Source: an uncultured Pelagibacteraceae bacterium (GTDB taxonomy: Bacteria > Pseudomonadota > Alphaproteobacteria > Pelagibacterales > Pelagibacteraceae). Taken from it: DNA of 64,000 nt. Under the pieces are notes generated by a model that was not told the origin of the DNA, searched no databases, and saw only the letters and a list, made by a program, of their open reading frames with translations. The stretch is taken from positions 163,080 through 227,079 of the forward strand of contig CACBYG010000001.1 in assembly GCA_902543535.1 (NCBI GenBank), written 5' to 3'. This document shows, piece by piece, positions 37,016 to 46,959 of the stretch; the stretch's first letter is position 1, and each line of letters opens with the position of its first letter. The translations under genes and the position numbers were made by a program.

Positions 37016-37852
37016 ATGAAAAACATTGAAATCAGTAAAATTATTGACCCTATCCTTGCATCTGATGGTGCGGGAGTTAAACTAAAAAGAAGTATTGGTG
37101 TAGAACCAAATTATTTTGACCCATTTTTGATGTTAGATGAGTTTGGATCAGAGAATAGTGAGGATTACATTGCTGGTTTTCCACCCCATCCTCACCGAGG
37201 AATTGAAACTGTTACTTACATGCTGGCAGGAAATTTTGAACACAAAGATAGTACTGGTGGTGAAGGTAAAATGACTGCAGGTGATGTTCAATGGATGAAG
37301 ACCGGAAGTGGAATAATCCATTCTGAAATGCCAGCAATGAAACAGGGTAAACTTCATGGATTTCAATTATGGGTTAACATGCCTGCTAAAACAAAAATGA
37401 GTAAACCCGAATATATTTATATAAATTCAGATAAGATGAGTATTCATAAAGACAAAGATAAACAGATTAAAATAATAGCTGGAAAATTTGAAAATGCTGA
37501 GGGTCCTGTTAAAGGTCATAATGTTGAGCCGATCTATTTTGATGTTGAATTGAACAAAGATAAATTTTTTAACTTTAAAATACCCACAACTCACAATACT
37601 TTTATTTATTTGATTAATGGCGAAATTAAAGTTGGGAGTCGTAAACACGACAAGCTTAAAGATAGTACTTTAATATTATTGACTCGTGGTGAGGATTTAA
37701 TTGTTAAGGCTAAATCAAATGCTAAGTTCTTAATGATTTCTGGAAAGCCCATAAATGAGGAGATAGCTAGGGGTGGTCCTTTCGTGATGAATACCAAAGC
37801 AGAAATCTTGCAAGCAGTGCAGGATTATCATAATGGTACGTTTGTAAAATAA
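37016..37852 (+). CDS. pirin family protein
   Basis: 278 residues, bicupin. The metal site signature is FPPHPHRGIETVTYMLAGN with two His, followed by GSGIIHSEMP with His and Glu. The C-terminal pirin domain ends RGGPFVMNTKAEILQAVQDY. Bacterial pirins have been linked to quercetin oxidation or redox sensing, but the substrate is unknown here. It is followed three bases later by a quinone oxidoreductase, so the pair may work together in redox defence, which is speculative. Confidence 0.92.
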   Translation: MKNIEISKIIDPILASDGAGVKLKRSIGVEPNYFDPFLMLDEFGSENSEDYIAGFPPHPHRGIETVTYMLAGNFEHKDSTGGEGKMTAGDVQWMKTGSGIIHSEMPAMKQGKLHGFQLWVNMPAKTKMSKPEYIYINSDKMSIHKDKDKQIKIIAGKFENAEGPVKGHNVEPIYFDVELNKDKFFNFKIPTTHNTFIYLINGEIKVGSRKHDKLKDSTLILLTRGEDLIVKAKSNAKFLMISGKPINEEIARGGPFVMNTKAEILQAVQDYHNGTFVK

Positions 37853-37855
37853 ATT

Positions 37856-38827
37856 ATGAAAGCTGTTAAAATAGAAAAATTTGGAAGTCCTGATGTATTA
37901 AAAGTTGAAAATGTTGAAATTGGCAAACCTAAATCCAACGAAGTCTTAATTAAAAACTTATCTATCGGCATAAATTATATTGATACATATCACCGAACAG
38001 GGCTCTACCCCATTCCACTTCCGAGTGGGATTGGTCTTGAAGCATGTGGTGTAATCGAAGAAGTTGGCCCTGATGCTACTTTGTTTAAGGTTGGAGATAG
38101 AGTTTCTCATGCTTCTATGCCTATAGGTGCTTATTCAGAAAAACATATTATGCCAGAAATTAAACTAGTTCCGGTTCCAGATGGAGTTTCAGATGAAGTT
38201 GCTTCATGCGTCACATTAAAAGGTATTACAGCTGAATATCTATTACACCGAGCATATCCACTAAAAAAAGGGGATAAGGTTCTTTACCATGCTGCAGCTG
38301 GAGCTCTAGGACAAATTTTATGTCCATGGGCCAATTCAATTGGTGCAGAAATTATTGGGACTGTTGGATCTAAAGGGAAAGAAGAAATTGCAAAAAAAAA
38401 TGGTTGTCACCATGTGATTAATTACTCTGATAAAAACTTTGTAGAAGAAGTAGAAAAAATTGTTGGAAAAAATGGAATTGATGTTGTGTATGATGGCGTA
38501 GGTTTAAAAACTTTCGAAGGTTCAATTGAAGTACTTAAGATCAGAGGAATGATGGTAGCTTTTGGAAATGCTTCTGGTTATGTCGATACAATTGATGTAA
38601 AAAAACATATTAATGCTAAAGGTTTGTTTTTTACACGTCCTTCTATTGCTCATTACACAATCGAGAGAGAAGAATTATTAGAATCAGCAAAAAAAGTTTT
38701 TGATGCTGTTTTAACTGGTAAGTTTAAAATAGAAATTTCAAAAAAATATTCGCTTGATCAAGTTAAACAAGCTCATAAAGATTTAGAAGGCAGATTACTA
38801 ACAGGGCCAGCTGTTATAAAACCTTAA
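37856..38827 (+). CDS. quinone oxidoreductase, zeta-crystallin type
   Basis: 323 residues of the zinc-free MDR superfamily. The N-terminus is MKAVKIEKFGSPDVLKVENV with NYIDTYHRTGLYPIPLPSGIG. The NADPH-binding loop is LYHAAAGALGQILCPWANSI, and the end is QAHKDLEGRLLTGPAVIKP. It reduces quinones with NADPH. It has no zinc-binding Cys cluster. It ends nine bases before the convergent DUF2721 gene. Confidence 0.93.
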   Translation: MKAVKIEKFGSPDVLKVENVEIGKPKSNEVLIKNLSIGINYIDTYHRTGLYPIPLPSGIGLEACGVIEEVGPDATLFKVGDRVSHASMPIGAYSEKHIMPEIKLVPVPDGVSDEVASCVTLKGITAEYLLHRAYPLKKGDKVLYHAAAGALGQILCPWANSIGAEIIGTVGSKGKEEIAKKNGCHHVINYSDKNFVEEVEKIVGKNGIDVVYDGVGLKTFEGSIEVLKIRGMMVAFGNASGYVDTIDVKKHINAKGLFFTRPSIAHYTIEREELLESAKKVFDAVLTGKFKIEISKKYSLDQVKQAHKDLEGRLLTGPAVIKP

Positions 38828-38836
38828 ATAAATACT

Positions 38837-39238
38837 TTATTCATAGATATCCATATCAGACATATGAAGTTTCAAAGCATTAGTGGAGACTTGAATTTCA
38901 ACTATGAAAAATATTATAGATATTATCATTGATAAACAACATGATCCAAAAATAATTCTAGCTATAAAAATCTCACTTAAATAAAGACCAAAAACAGTTA
39001 ACATATTAAATAAAAAACCAAACGCAGCAAACACCATGGAAAATTTTAAAAGGCTTATTCTTTTGTTAAGATTAATAAATTGAGCTTTCCATTCAGGTGG
39101 AGTGTGTTTTTCAAAGACGTGGGCATCATGGATTTTTCTAATTAAAGCACTCAAAGTATGAAACCTATTACTGTAAACACCCATTAACAAAGGTATTGCA
39201 GGAAACATTAATGCTGTAACGGTGTAATCTATATTCAT
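38837..39238 (-). CDS. DUF2721-like membrane protein
   Basis: 133 residues from the ATG at 39238; a TTG three codons upstream is a weaker option. Three membrane segments lie near residues 5-25, about 65-90 and about 95-115. A soluble loop with RFHTLSALIRKIHDAHV and RISLLKFSMVFAAFGFLFNML resembles the DUF2721 family. Function is unknown. It is an isolated single gene between convergent qor and divergent ubiA. Confidence 0.6.
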   Translation of the reverse strand: MNIDYTVTALMFPAIPLLMGVYSNRFHTLSALIRKIHDAHVFEKHTPPEWKAQFINLNKRISLLKFSMVFAAFGFLFNMLTVFGLYLSEIFIARIIFGSCCLSMIISIIFFIVEIQVSTNALKLHMSDMDIYE

Positions 39239-39287
39239 ACGAATCAATTTGATTATGAAACTAGCCTTTGTTATTTACAAGTAAATT

Positions 39288-40154
39288 ATGAACCAATTAA
39301 ACCTATTTATAGAACTTACAAGATTAAAAAAACCTATTGGTTTTATGCTTCTATTCTGGCCATGTGCTTGGGGATTAACATTGGCTTATGATTTCTCTTT
39401 AAGTTTAAATAATTACTTTTTTTATCTAATTCTCTTTTTTTTAGGTTCAGTATTTATGAGGTCAGCAGGCTGCATCATAAATGATGTTCTGGATAAAAAA
39501 TACGATGCTCAAGTTGTTCGAACAAAAAATCGGCCAATTGCATCTGGAAAAATTTCAATAAAACTTGCAGTCATTTATTCTTTGTTACTATGTTTTTTTG
39601 CACTTTTAGTTTTGCTTAATTTTAATTTATTTACAATAATTCTTGCTATAGGTTCCATGCCTCTAGCATTCACCTATCCGTTAATGAAAAGATTTACCTA
39701 TTGGCCACAACTATTTTTAGGGATAACTTTTAATTTTGGATTAATACTTGGATGGACAGCTATTAAAGGTGAAATAAGTATTGTGCCAGTTCTTTTCTAT
39801 TTAGGAGCCATATTTTGGACACTGGGTTATGACACAATATATGGATATCAAGACATCAAGGATGATGAAATAATAGGATTAAAATCAACCTCAATCAAAT
39901 TTAAAGGTAAAGCTAAAAAATTTTTGTTCGCGTGTTATACTTCTTTATTATTCTTTTTCCTTATAGGTGGTTATAAAATGGATTTTCACGTCAGTTATTA
40001 TTTATTAGCAGTAATACCTTTTATACATTTATTTATTTATCAAATGAAAATTTTTAATTTAAAAGATCCATCAAGTTGCTTGAAGGCATTTAAAAGTAAC
40101 AATCTTTTTGGACTGATTATTTTTATTAATATTATAATTGCTAAAAATTTATAA
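39288..40154 (+). CDS. ubiA: 4-hydroxybenzoate polyprenyltransferase
   Basis: 288 residues, polytopic. The first Asp-rich motif is NDVLDKKYDAQVVRTKNRPIASG (NDxxDxxxD, then RTKxRP), and the second region is YDTIYGYQDIKDDE. It attaches the polyprenyl chain to 4-hydroxybenzoate in ubiquinone synthesis. The stop overlaps msbA by one base (TAATG), so a quinone gene leads a lipid A operon. Confidence 0.95.
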   Translation: MNQLNLFIELTRLKKPIGFMLLFWPCAWGLTLAYDFSLSLNNYFFYLILFFLGSVFMRSAGCIINDVLDKKYDAQVVRTKNRPIASGKISIKLAVIYSLLLCFFALLVLLNFNLFTIILAIGSMPLAFTYPLMKRFTYWPQLFLGITFNFGLILGWTAIKGEISIVPVLFYLGAIFWTLGYDTIYGYQDIKDDEIIGLKSTSIKFKGKAKKFLFACYTSLLFFFLIGGYKMDFHVSYYLLAVIPFIHLFIYQMKIFNLKDPSSCLKAFKSNNLFGLIIFINIIIAKNL

Positions 40155-41890
40155 TGAATAAAACTGATATATATAAAAGGCTTTACAAAGACTATTCAAA
40201 AAAATATTTAGACAAAATAATTTTGTCAGCTTTTTTTTCTATATTGGTTGCAGGAAGTACTTCAGCAATAGCATGGCTTTTAGACCCTGCAATTAAAAAG
40301 CTGTTTATTGAAAAAGATCAGTCGCTTATAATTTTTATTCCATTAATGATTATCTTTGCATTCACTACTAAAGGACTCTCTTTATATTATGCAAAAGCAA
40401 CTATGATTGGAGTTGGGGAATCAATAAAGAAAAAACTTCAATTTGATATGGTGAATACTTTAGTTGGAACAGATACGCAGATAATTGATAAAAAACACTC
40501 TGGTAAATTTATTTCTAATCTCACTTATGATGTAACTCATATTACCAATTTGTTAAGTAATGCAATATTAACTCTTTTTAAAGACTCATTAACTTTAATG
40601 GGTCTATTGTTTGTGATGTTCTTACAAAATTGGAAGTTGGCTCTTATTTCAATAGTATTGATACCTTTTGCAAGTATATCAGCTAGAACTTTGGGTAAAA
40701 GAATTAATAAAGTAGCTACTGAGGCTCAACAAAAATCAGGTTTTTTAACAACATATTTAGTTGAATTATTTAAAAATCACAAATTAATAAAAATTTTTCA
40801 AAAAGAAGGTTACGAAAAAAATAGAGCTGATAACTACTTAACACAATTAAAAGATAAAAATCAAAAAATTCAAACAGTTTTTGTAAGGATGTCTCCAATA
40901 ATGGAAACTTTAACAGGAATAATGATTGCAGTATTAATTTTTTATTCTAGTATTTTAATGTCAAGAGGTGAGCTTGATATTAACAATTTCTTCTCTTTTC
41001 TTGCAGCAATGATGTTGGCTTATCAACCTGTAAGATCTTTATCTACTTTGAATATGGTTTTAAATCAAGGGCTGTCAGCTGCATCTAGAATTTTACCTAT
41101 CATCGATCAAAAAAATAATATTATTAATATTCCAGAGGCAAAGCCAATAGAGATAAAAAATTCAAATATTAAATTCAAAGATGTAAATTTTGCTTATGAC
41201 AAAGAAAGTGAAGGAGTATTAAATTTAATAAATTTAGAGTTTGAAGGTGGAAAAATGACCTCTCTTGTTGGTCATAGTGGGTCTGGAAAATCTACAATAA
41301 TGAATTTAATTCCAAGATTTTATGATCTGCAATCAGGTGATATTATAATAGATGATCAATCAATTTATAAAGCGACAATCAAGTCACTAAGAGATCAAAT
41401 TTCAATGGTCAGTCAAGAAACAACTTTATTTGACGATACAGTAAAAAATAACATTAAATATGCAAAAGAAGACGCAACTGACGAAGAGATATACAGGGTT
41501 GCAAAGTTATCTTTTTGTGACGAGTTTATTGATAATCTACCAAATAAATATGAGACATTAATTGGTGAAAATGGCGTGAGGTTATCTGGTGGGGAAAAAC
41601 AAAGACTGTCAATTGCTAGGGCTATGATGAAAAAAAGCTCAATCATACTTTTAGATGAAGCCACATCATCTTTAGACTCAGAAACAGAGACCAAAATTCA
41701 AGAAGCTTTGAAGATTTTAACTAAAAATAAGACCACTATAGTGATAGCACATAGGTTATCAACGATTTTAAATTCAAATAACATTTATGTAATTGACTCT
41801 GGAAAAGTTGTTGAAAGTGGTAAACATGAAGATCTTATGAATAAATCTGATTTGTATAAAAGTTTTTATGAAAAACAAATACAAAAGTAA
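40154..41890 (+). CDS. msbA: lipid A export ABC transporter MsbA
   Basis: 578 residues, a half-transporter with six membrane helices followed by an ATPase domain. Walker A is GHSGSGKSTIMNLIPRFYD, the signature RLSGGEKQRLSIARAMMKK, and Walker B SIILLDEATSSLDSE. Size and its position before waaA-lpxK-lpxL support MsbA, which flips lipid A core across the inner membrane. waaA starts directly after its stop. Confidence 0.92.
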   Translation: MNKTDIYKRLYKDYSKKYLDKIILSAFFSILVAGSTSAIAWLLDPAIKKLFIEKDQSLIIFIPLMIIFAFTTKGLSLYYAKATMIGVGESIKKKLQFDMVNTLVGTDTQIIDKKHSGKFISNLTYDVTHITNLLSNAILTLFKDSLTLMGLLFVMFLQNWKLALISIVLIPFASISARTLGKRINKVATEAQQKSGFLTTYLVELFKNHKLIKIFQKEGYEKNRADNYLTQLKDKNQKIQTVFVRMSPIMETLTGIMIAVLIFYSSILMSRGELDINNFFSFLAAMMLAYQPVRSLSTLNMVLNQGLSAASRILPIIDQKNNIINIPEAKPIEIKNSNIKFKDVNFAYDKESEGVLNLINLEFEGGKMTSLVGHSGSGKSTIMNLIPRFYDLQSGDIIIDDQSIYKATIKSLRDQISMVSQETTLFDDTVKNNIKYAKEDATDEEIYRVAKLSFCDEFIDNLPNKYETLIGENGVRLSGGEKQRLSIARAMMKKSSIILLDEATSSLDSETETKIQEALKILTKNKTTIVIAHRLSTILNSNNIYVIDSGKVVESGKHEDLMNKSDLYKSFYEKQIQK

Positions 41891-43141
41891 ATGTATTTTT
41901 TATACCAAATAATTACTTTTGTTATTTTAATTCTATCACCGTTTATAATAATTTATAGAATATTAAAAAATAAAGAAGACAAAAATAGGTTTAAAGAAAA
42001 ATTTAGTTTCCCTTCAAAAAAAAGAAGGGCTGGTAAACTTGTCTGGTTTCATGGCGCTAGTGTTGGTGAAATATTAAGTGTAATTCCTCTTGTTAAACAC
42101 TATGAAAAAGACAAAAATATAAATCAAATACTTATCACATCTAGCACTTTAAGCTCATCCAAAGTTATTAAAAAATTTAAATTTAGAAAAACTAATCATC
42201 AGTTTTATCCTTTAGATAACTATTTTTTAATTAACAAATTTTTAAAATTTTGGAGACCAAACATCGCAATCTTTATAGACTCAGAAATTTGGCCTTGCAT
42301 GTACAAAAATATTAAAAACAATAGAATTCCATTAGTTTTACTAAATGCGAGATTAACAAAAAAAACTTTTAATAAATGGATAAAATTTAAAAAATTTAGC
42401 AGCTCTATTTTTAGTAATATAACTATTGCTTACCCTCAAAACTTTGAAACAAAAAATTACTTAAAAAAACTAAAAATAAATAAAATTAATTTTATTGGAA
42501 ATTTGAAATTTGCAGAAAATTATGATCAAGACTCAGATAAAATTAATAATAATTTAATAAAAGAATTTCGAGGAAAAAAAATATGGATTGCATCAAGCAC
42601 ACATAAAAATGAAGAAATATTTTGTGCAAAAGCTCATAAAGAACTTAAAAAAAGTTTTAAAAATTTAATTACTATAATAATCCCAAGACATATTCATAGA
42701 TCACAAAATATAATTTCTGAAATAAATAATTTAAATTTAAAAGTTTGTTTACATAGTTCAAAACAAAAAAAATTGAATGACACAGACATCTATATTGTTG
42801 ATACATTTGGTGAAACAAAAAAATTTCACAAAATTGGGTCTTCAGTTTTTTTAGGTGGTTCAATTATTGAAAGAGGTGGACAGAATCCTTTAGAGGCTGC
42901 AAGATATGGTGCAAAAATATTACATGGGCCAAATATAGATAACTTTAAAGATGTTTACAAATTATTGAAAACTTTAAAAGTATCTAAAAAAATTTATACT
43001 CCAAAAGAACTAGCATCATCGATAGTATTTAATAAAAATAAAAGTATAGGAAACAATATTAAAAGGATTGGAGAAAATATTTTAAAAAATACTATAAAAG
43101 AATTAGACAAAATTATTATCAATGAATTTAAAAAAACCTAA
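41891..43141 (+). CDS. waaA: 3-deoxy-D-manno-octulosonic acid transferase
   Basis: 416 residues. An N-terminal membrane anchor is followed by the Kdo-transferase motif WFHGASVGEILSVIPLV with the catalytic-region Glu. Further motifs are FIDSEIWPCMYKNI, PLVLLNARLTKKTF and VFLGGSIIERGGQNPLEAARYG. It adds Kdo to lipid A precursor in the inner membrane. It overlaps lpxK by 20 bases. Confidence 0.95.
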   Translation: MYFLYQIITFVILILSPFIIIYRILKNKEDKNRFKEKFSFPSKKRRAGKLVWFHGASVGEILSVIPLVKHYEKDKNINQILITSSTLSSSKVIKKFKFRKTNHQFYPLDNYFLINKFLKFWRPNIAIFIDSEIWPCMYKNIKNNRIPLVLLNARLTKKTFNKWIKFKKFSSSIFSNITIAYPQNFETKNYLKKLKINKINFIGNLKFAENYDQDSDKINNNLIKEFRGKKIWIASSTHKNEEIFCAKAHKELKKSFKNLITIIIPRHIHRSQNIISEINNLNLKVCLHSSKQKKLNDTDIYIVDTFGETKKFHKIGSSVFLGGSIIERGGQNPLEAARYGAKILHGPNIDNFKDVYKLLKTLKVSKKIYTPKELASSIVFNKNKSIGNNIKRIGENILKNTIKELDKIIINEFKKT

Positions 43142-44048
43142 GTTTTGGAAACTCAAAAATCCAAATTTCTTTGCATACCTCTTGTATCCAATATCTTTTA
43201 TTATAATCTTAATTAACTCATTAAAAAATAAGTCTCATAGAAAAAAATTTAAAATTAAAACTGTATGTATAGGTAATATTTATCTAGGAGGAACTGGCAA
43301 AACTTCATTAAGTATTAAGTTAAATAAAATTCTTAATAAAAAAAATTTTAAATCCTGTTTCATTAAGAAATTTTATAAAGATCAATTAGATGAGCAAAAA
43401 CTATTAAAGAATAATGGTAAGCTTTTCATAGCGTCAAAAAGATTAGATGCTATACAGCAAGCTGAAAATGAAAATTATGATATTGCGATCTTAGATGATG
43501 GCCTTCAAGATAATTCAATTAATTGTGACATAAGTTTTGTATGTTTTAATAATTTAAATTGGATAGGTAATGGAATGAGTATTCCCTCAGGTCCATTAAG
43601 GGAAAACATTAAAAGCTTAAAAAAATATAATCATGTTTTTATCAATGGAAATTTAGAAAATATTGATAAATTAAAGGAAGAGATACTTAAAATTAACTCA
43701 AATTTAACAATTCATTTAGGGAAATATGAAATTATTAACTTAAATGAATTTAGAAAAGATGAAAAATATTTAATCTTTTCTGGCATTGGTAATCATGAGA
43801 CATTTGTATCTATGGTTAAAAAAGCACAATTAAACGTTTTAAAAGAAATAGAATTCCCAGATCATTATAATTATGAGAAAAAAGATATAGATAAAATCAT
43901 AAGAGAGGCAAATGATTTAAATTGCAAAATAGTAACTACAGAAAAAGACTACCTAAGAATGGACTATACTTATTTTGATAAAATCAAAGTTATGAAATCT
44001 GAGTTGAAAATAATTGATGAAGACAAATTCATAAAATCTATAATTTAA
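43122..44048 (+). CDS. lpxK: tetraacyldisaccharide 4'-kinase
   Basis: 308 residues. A membrane-associated N-terminus is followed by the P-loop VCIGNIYLGGTGKTSLSIKL. The DDGLQDNSI motif and PSGPLRENIKSL are typical of LpxK, as is the C-terminal VTTEKDYLRMD. It phosphorylates lipid A at the 4' position. It begins 20 bases inside waaA. Confidence 0.94.
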   Translation: MNLKKPKFWKLKNPNFFAYLLYPISFIIILINSLKNKSHRKKFKIKTVCIGNIYLGGTGKTSLSIKLNKILNKKNFKSCFIKKFYKDQLDEQKLLKNNGKLFIASKRLDAIQQAENENYDIAILDDGLQDNSINCDISFVCFNNLNWIGNGMSIPSGPLRENIKSLKKYNHVFINGNLENIDKLKEEILKINSNLTIHLGKYEIINLNEFRKDEKYLIFSGIGNHETFVSMVKKAQLNVLKEIEFPDHYNYEKKDIDKIIREANDLNCKIVTTEKDYLRMDYTYFDKIKVMKSELKIIDEDKFIKSII

Positions 44049-44051
44049 AAA

Positions 44052-44912
44052 ATGAAATATATTAAATATTTTATACAATTTTTATTTGCGATTTTAAGTT
44101 TTCTAATATTTAAGATCTTAGGACCAAGTCTGTCTTCAAAACTAAGTGGTAAGATATTTAAGTTAATAGGGCCATTTTTTAGACCAAAAGATATAATTCA
44201 TTCAAATATTAAAAGAGGTATTCCAAATATCAGTTCAGAAAATTTAGATAAAATAGCCAATCTAATGTGGAGTAACTATGGGAATGTCTTTGCAGAATTT
44301 ATGTTTTTAAAAAGTTTTAGATATGGAAACCTATCTTCAAAAATTCAAGTTGATGGACAAGATATTTTAGATGAAATTAAAAAATCGAATAAACAAGTTA
44401 TTTTTATTTCTGGTCATTTTTGTAATTTTGAACTGATGGCAATGTATTTAGAAAAGACTGGCATAAATCTTGCAACTATATATCGACCCCTAAATAACTT
44501 TTTTTTAAATGGGTTTATGGAAAGGATTAGAACAAAATATATCTGCAAATATCAAATTAAAAAAGGAATAGGTGGATTAAAAAAGTTAATTAATTTAAAA
44601 AAGAAAAATTTTTCAACAGCACTTATGATAGACCAAAGAGTTTCGGAAGGTATTTTGTCAAATTTTTTTAATCAGGAAGCTTTAACTACCACTATACCGG
44701 CCCAATTAGTTAAAAAGTTTAATATCCCAATTGTTCCAGTATATATTGAGAGAATTGGTTCTTTAAATTTCAAAATAACTGTAAATAAACCTATTAATTT
44801 CCAAAATGACTGTTCTATTAAAAATATTACAGACAATTTAAATAAAATTCTTGAAAGAATGATTCTTAATAAACCTGAACAATGGATATGGTCACACAAC
44901 CGTTGGAAATAA
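44052..44912 (+). CDS. lpxL: lipid A late acyltransferase (LpxL/HtrB family)
   Basis: 286 residues. One N-terminal membrane helix is followed by the catalytic HxxxxE in ISGHFCNFELMAMYL, and ATIYRPLNNFFLN, TALMIDQRVSEG and PEQWIWSHNRWK as further family motifs. It adds a secondary acyl chain to Kdo-lipid A; whether it is LpxL or LpxM specific cannot be read from sequence. It is the last of ubiA-msbA-waaA-lpxK-lpxL. Confidence 0.88.
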   Translation: MKYIKYFIQFLFAILSFLIFKILGPSLSSKLSGKIFKLIGPFFRPKDIIHSNIKRGIPNISSENLDKIANLMWSNYGNVFAEFMFLKSFRYGNLSSKIQVDGQDILDEIKKSNKQVIFISGHFCNFELMAMYLEKTGINLATIYRPLNNFFLNGFMERIRTKYICKYQIKKGIGGLKKLINLKKKNFSTALMIDQRVSEGILSNFFNQEALTTTIPAQLVKKFNIPIVPVYIERIGSLNFKITVNKPINFQNDCSIKNITDNLNKILERMILNKPEQWIWSHNRWK

Positions 44913-44920
44913 AATTATTT

Positions 44921-45109
44921 TTAACTCTCTTCTCTTTTTTTAGATGCTTCTATATATGAATAATATGCTTCTTGTAATTCTACATTCCAATAAGTTAAAT
45001 TTTCTAAGTTGATTTTTTTTCCTGTAACTGCACATTCTACATAGTCACCTGGTTCAATTATCTGAAAATTATTTGGTAAATACTTTATTTTTGCTAATTT
45101 TTTTGTCAT
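44921..45109 (-). CDS. DUF2093 protein
   Basis: 62 residues from the ATG at 45109; the longer frame start at 45169 lies inside divergent purD. The sequence NFQIIEPGDYVECAVTGKKINLENLTYWNVELQEAYYS is nearly the whole of the DUF2093 domain, an alphaproteobacterial family of unknown function with a small zinc-ribbon-like look but only one Cys here. It is a single gene between lpxL and purD, with 21 bases to the divergent purD start. Confidence 0.8.
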   Translation of the reverse strand: MTKKLAKIKYLPNNFQIIEPGDYVECAVTGKKINLENLTYWNVELQEAYYSYIEASKKREES

Positions 45110-45130
45110 TTTTAGTTTATATAGTTTTAT

Positions 45131-46393
45131 ATGAAAGTTGGAATAATAGGAAGTGGTGGGAGAGAACATTCAATATGCTTAAGTTTAAAAAATTCAAGTA
45201 AAATTGACAAATTATTTTGTTTTCCAGGAAATGCAGGTACCAAAAATATTGCTGAAAATGTAAATATAGATTTAGAAAATTTTGAGAATATTAGGAATTT
45301 TATAATAAAGAATAAAATTGATTTAGTTGTAGTTGGACCAGAAAAACCATTAGTTGAAGGATTGGTTGATTATTTAGAAAGATTTAAAATAAAAGTATTT
45401 GGTCCAAATAAATTTGCGTCACAATTAGAAGGCTCAAAGATTTTTACAAAACAAATTTGCAAAAAGTTTAATATACCAACAGCTAAATTTGGAATTTTTG
45501 AGAATGAAGACAAAGCAATAAAGTTTTTAAAAAGTACAAATTTTCCTATAGTTATTAAAGCAGATAATCTAGCCTCTGGTAAAGGTGTATATATTTGTAA
45601 TAATGAGCAAGAAGCAATAGTTGCTGTTAAAGAAATATTTAATGGTAAATTTGGTAAAGCAAAAAATTTACTTATAGAGGAATTTTTGGAAGGTGAAGAA
45701 ATGAGCTTTTTCACTATACATGATGGAAGGACATTTAAAAATTTTGATACAGCTCAAGATCATAAAAGAGTTTTAGAAGGAGATAGAGGAAAGAATACGG
45801 GTGGTATGGGTGCTTATTCTCCATCAAGATTAATTAATGAAGATTTAAAGAATAAAATTTTAGATAAAATAATTAAACCAACTCTTAAAGGTTTGTCTGA
45901 GCTTGGGACAGAATATAAAGGATTTTTATATACTGGATTAATGATTGTTAAAAATGAACCTTATTTAATAGAATATAACGTTAGAATGGGAGACCCAGAG
46001 TGCCAAACTATATTGCCAAAATTAAAAACTGATCTCACTGATATATTTCTCGCCTGTTGTGAGCAAAAGCTAAGTGAAATTAATATTGAATGGATTAATA
46101 AAAAAAGCTTATGTGTAGTAGTTTGTTCTACGGGATATCCTGATACCTTTGAAAAAAACATAGAAATAGAAAATATAAATAATATTCAATTAAATAAAGA
46201 TGAATTTTTATTTCATGCTGGTACAACTGAAAAAAGTGGAAAAATATTTGCTGTAGGGGGTCGTGTTTTAAATTTTATTTCTCTCTCTGAGGATCTTAAA
46301 TTAGCAAGAGAAAATATAATAAATAATATAAAAAAATTAAATTGGTCAAAAGGATTTTATAGAAAAGATATTGGTTATAAGGTCATTGATTAA
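45131..46393 (+). CDS. purD: phosphoribosylamine-glycine ligase
   Basis: 420 residues. The N-terminal domain is MKVGIIGSGGREHSICLSL with FCFPGNAGT, then the ATP-grasp domain with VIKADNLASGKGVYI, EEFLEGEEMSFF, KNTGGMGAYSP and YNVRMGDPECQTILP. It makes GAR in purine synthesis. The stop overlaps rsmD by one base (TAATG). Confidence 0.97.
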   Translation: MKVGIIGSGGREHSICLSLKNSSKIDKLFCFPGNAGTKNIAENVNIDLENFENIRNFIIKNKIDLVVVGPEKPLVEGLVDYLERFKIKVFGPNKFASQLEGSKIFTKQICKKFNIPTAKFGIFENEDKAIKFLKSTNFPIVIKADNLASGKGVYICNNEQEAIVAVKEIFNGKFGKAKNLLIEEFLEGEEMSFFTIHDGRTFKNFDTAQDHKRVLEGDRGKNTGGMGAYSPSRLINEDLKNKILDKIIKPTLKGLSELGTEYKGFLYTGLMIVKNEPYLIEYNVRMGDPECQTILPKLKTDLTDIFLACCEQKLSEINIEWINKKSLCVVVCSTGYPDTFEKNIEIENINNIQLNKDEFLFHAGTTEKSGKIFAVGGRVLNFISLSEDLKLARENIINNIKKLNWSKGFYRKDIGYKVID

Positions 46394-46959
46394 TGAGAAT
46401 AATTGCAGGTTTGTTTAAAGGAAAAAAAATTTTAGAACCAAAAGATATTACTACAAGGCCTTTAAAAGATTTAGCAAAAGAATCTATATTTAATATTATT
46501 AAACATTCAAATAAGTTTAAAATTGATATTTCAAGTGCAAATATATTAGATTTATTTTCAGGTGTAGGCTCATTTGGAATTGAGTGCTTATCTAGAGGAG
46601 CTAGAAAAGTAATTTTTATAGAAAACTACTTAGGGGTATTACCAATATTAAAAAAAAATTTATCCAGCTTAGATTTAAAAGACAATTATGAAATAATAGA
46701 AAATGATATTTACAAAGATAATACATTATTAAATTTAAATAAAAAGTTTGATATTATTTTTTTAGATCCTCCTTTTAAGGATAAGAATTTATTTAATCTT
46801 GTTTCAAAATTAATTAATTTTAAAATATTAAGTGAGAATGGAATAATTATTTTACACAGACACAAAAATGAAAGCGAAATTTTACCAAAATACTTTAAAG
46901 TTATCGAAGAAAAAAAATATGGAATATCTAAAATTTTTTTTATATCAGATTTAAACTAA
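46393..46959 (+). CDS. rsmD: 16S rRNA (guanine(966)-N2)-methyltransferase
   Basis: 188 residues. The N-terminus MRIIAGLFKGKKI with RPLKDLAKESIFNI is the RsmD signature. The AdoMet loop is ILDLFSGVGSFGIECLSRGA, and the catalytic motif is DIIFLDPPFKD. It methylates G966 of 16S rRNA. The start overlaps purD and the end overlaps convergent pgi by nine bases. Confidence 0.94.
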   Translation: MRIIAGLFKGKKILEPKDITTRPLKDLAKESIFNIIKHSNKFKIDISSANILDLFSGVGSFGIECLSRGARKVIFIENYLGVLPILKKNLSSLDLKDNYEIIENDIYKDNTLLNLNKKFDIIFLDPPFKDKNLFNLVSKLINFKILSENGIIILHRHKNESEILPKYFKVIEEKKYGISKIFFISDLN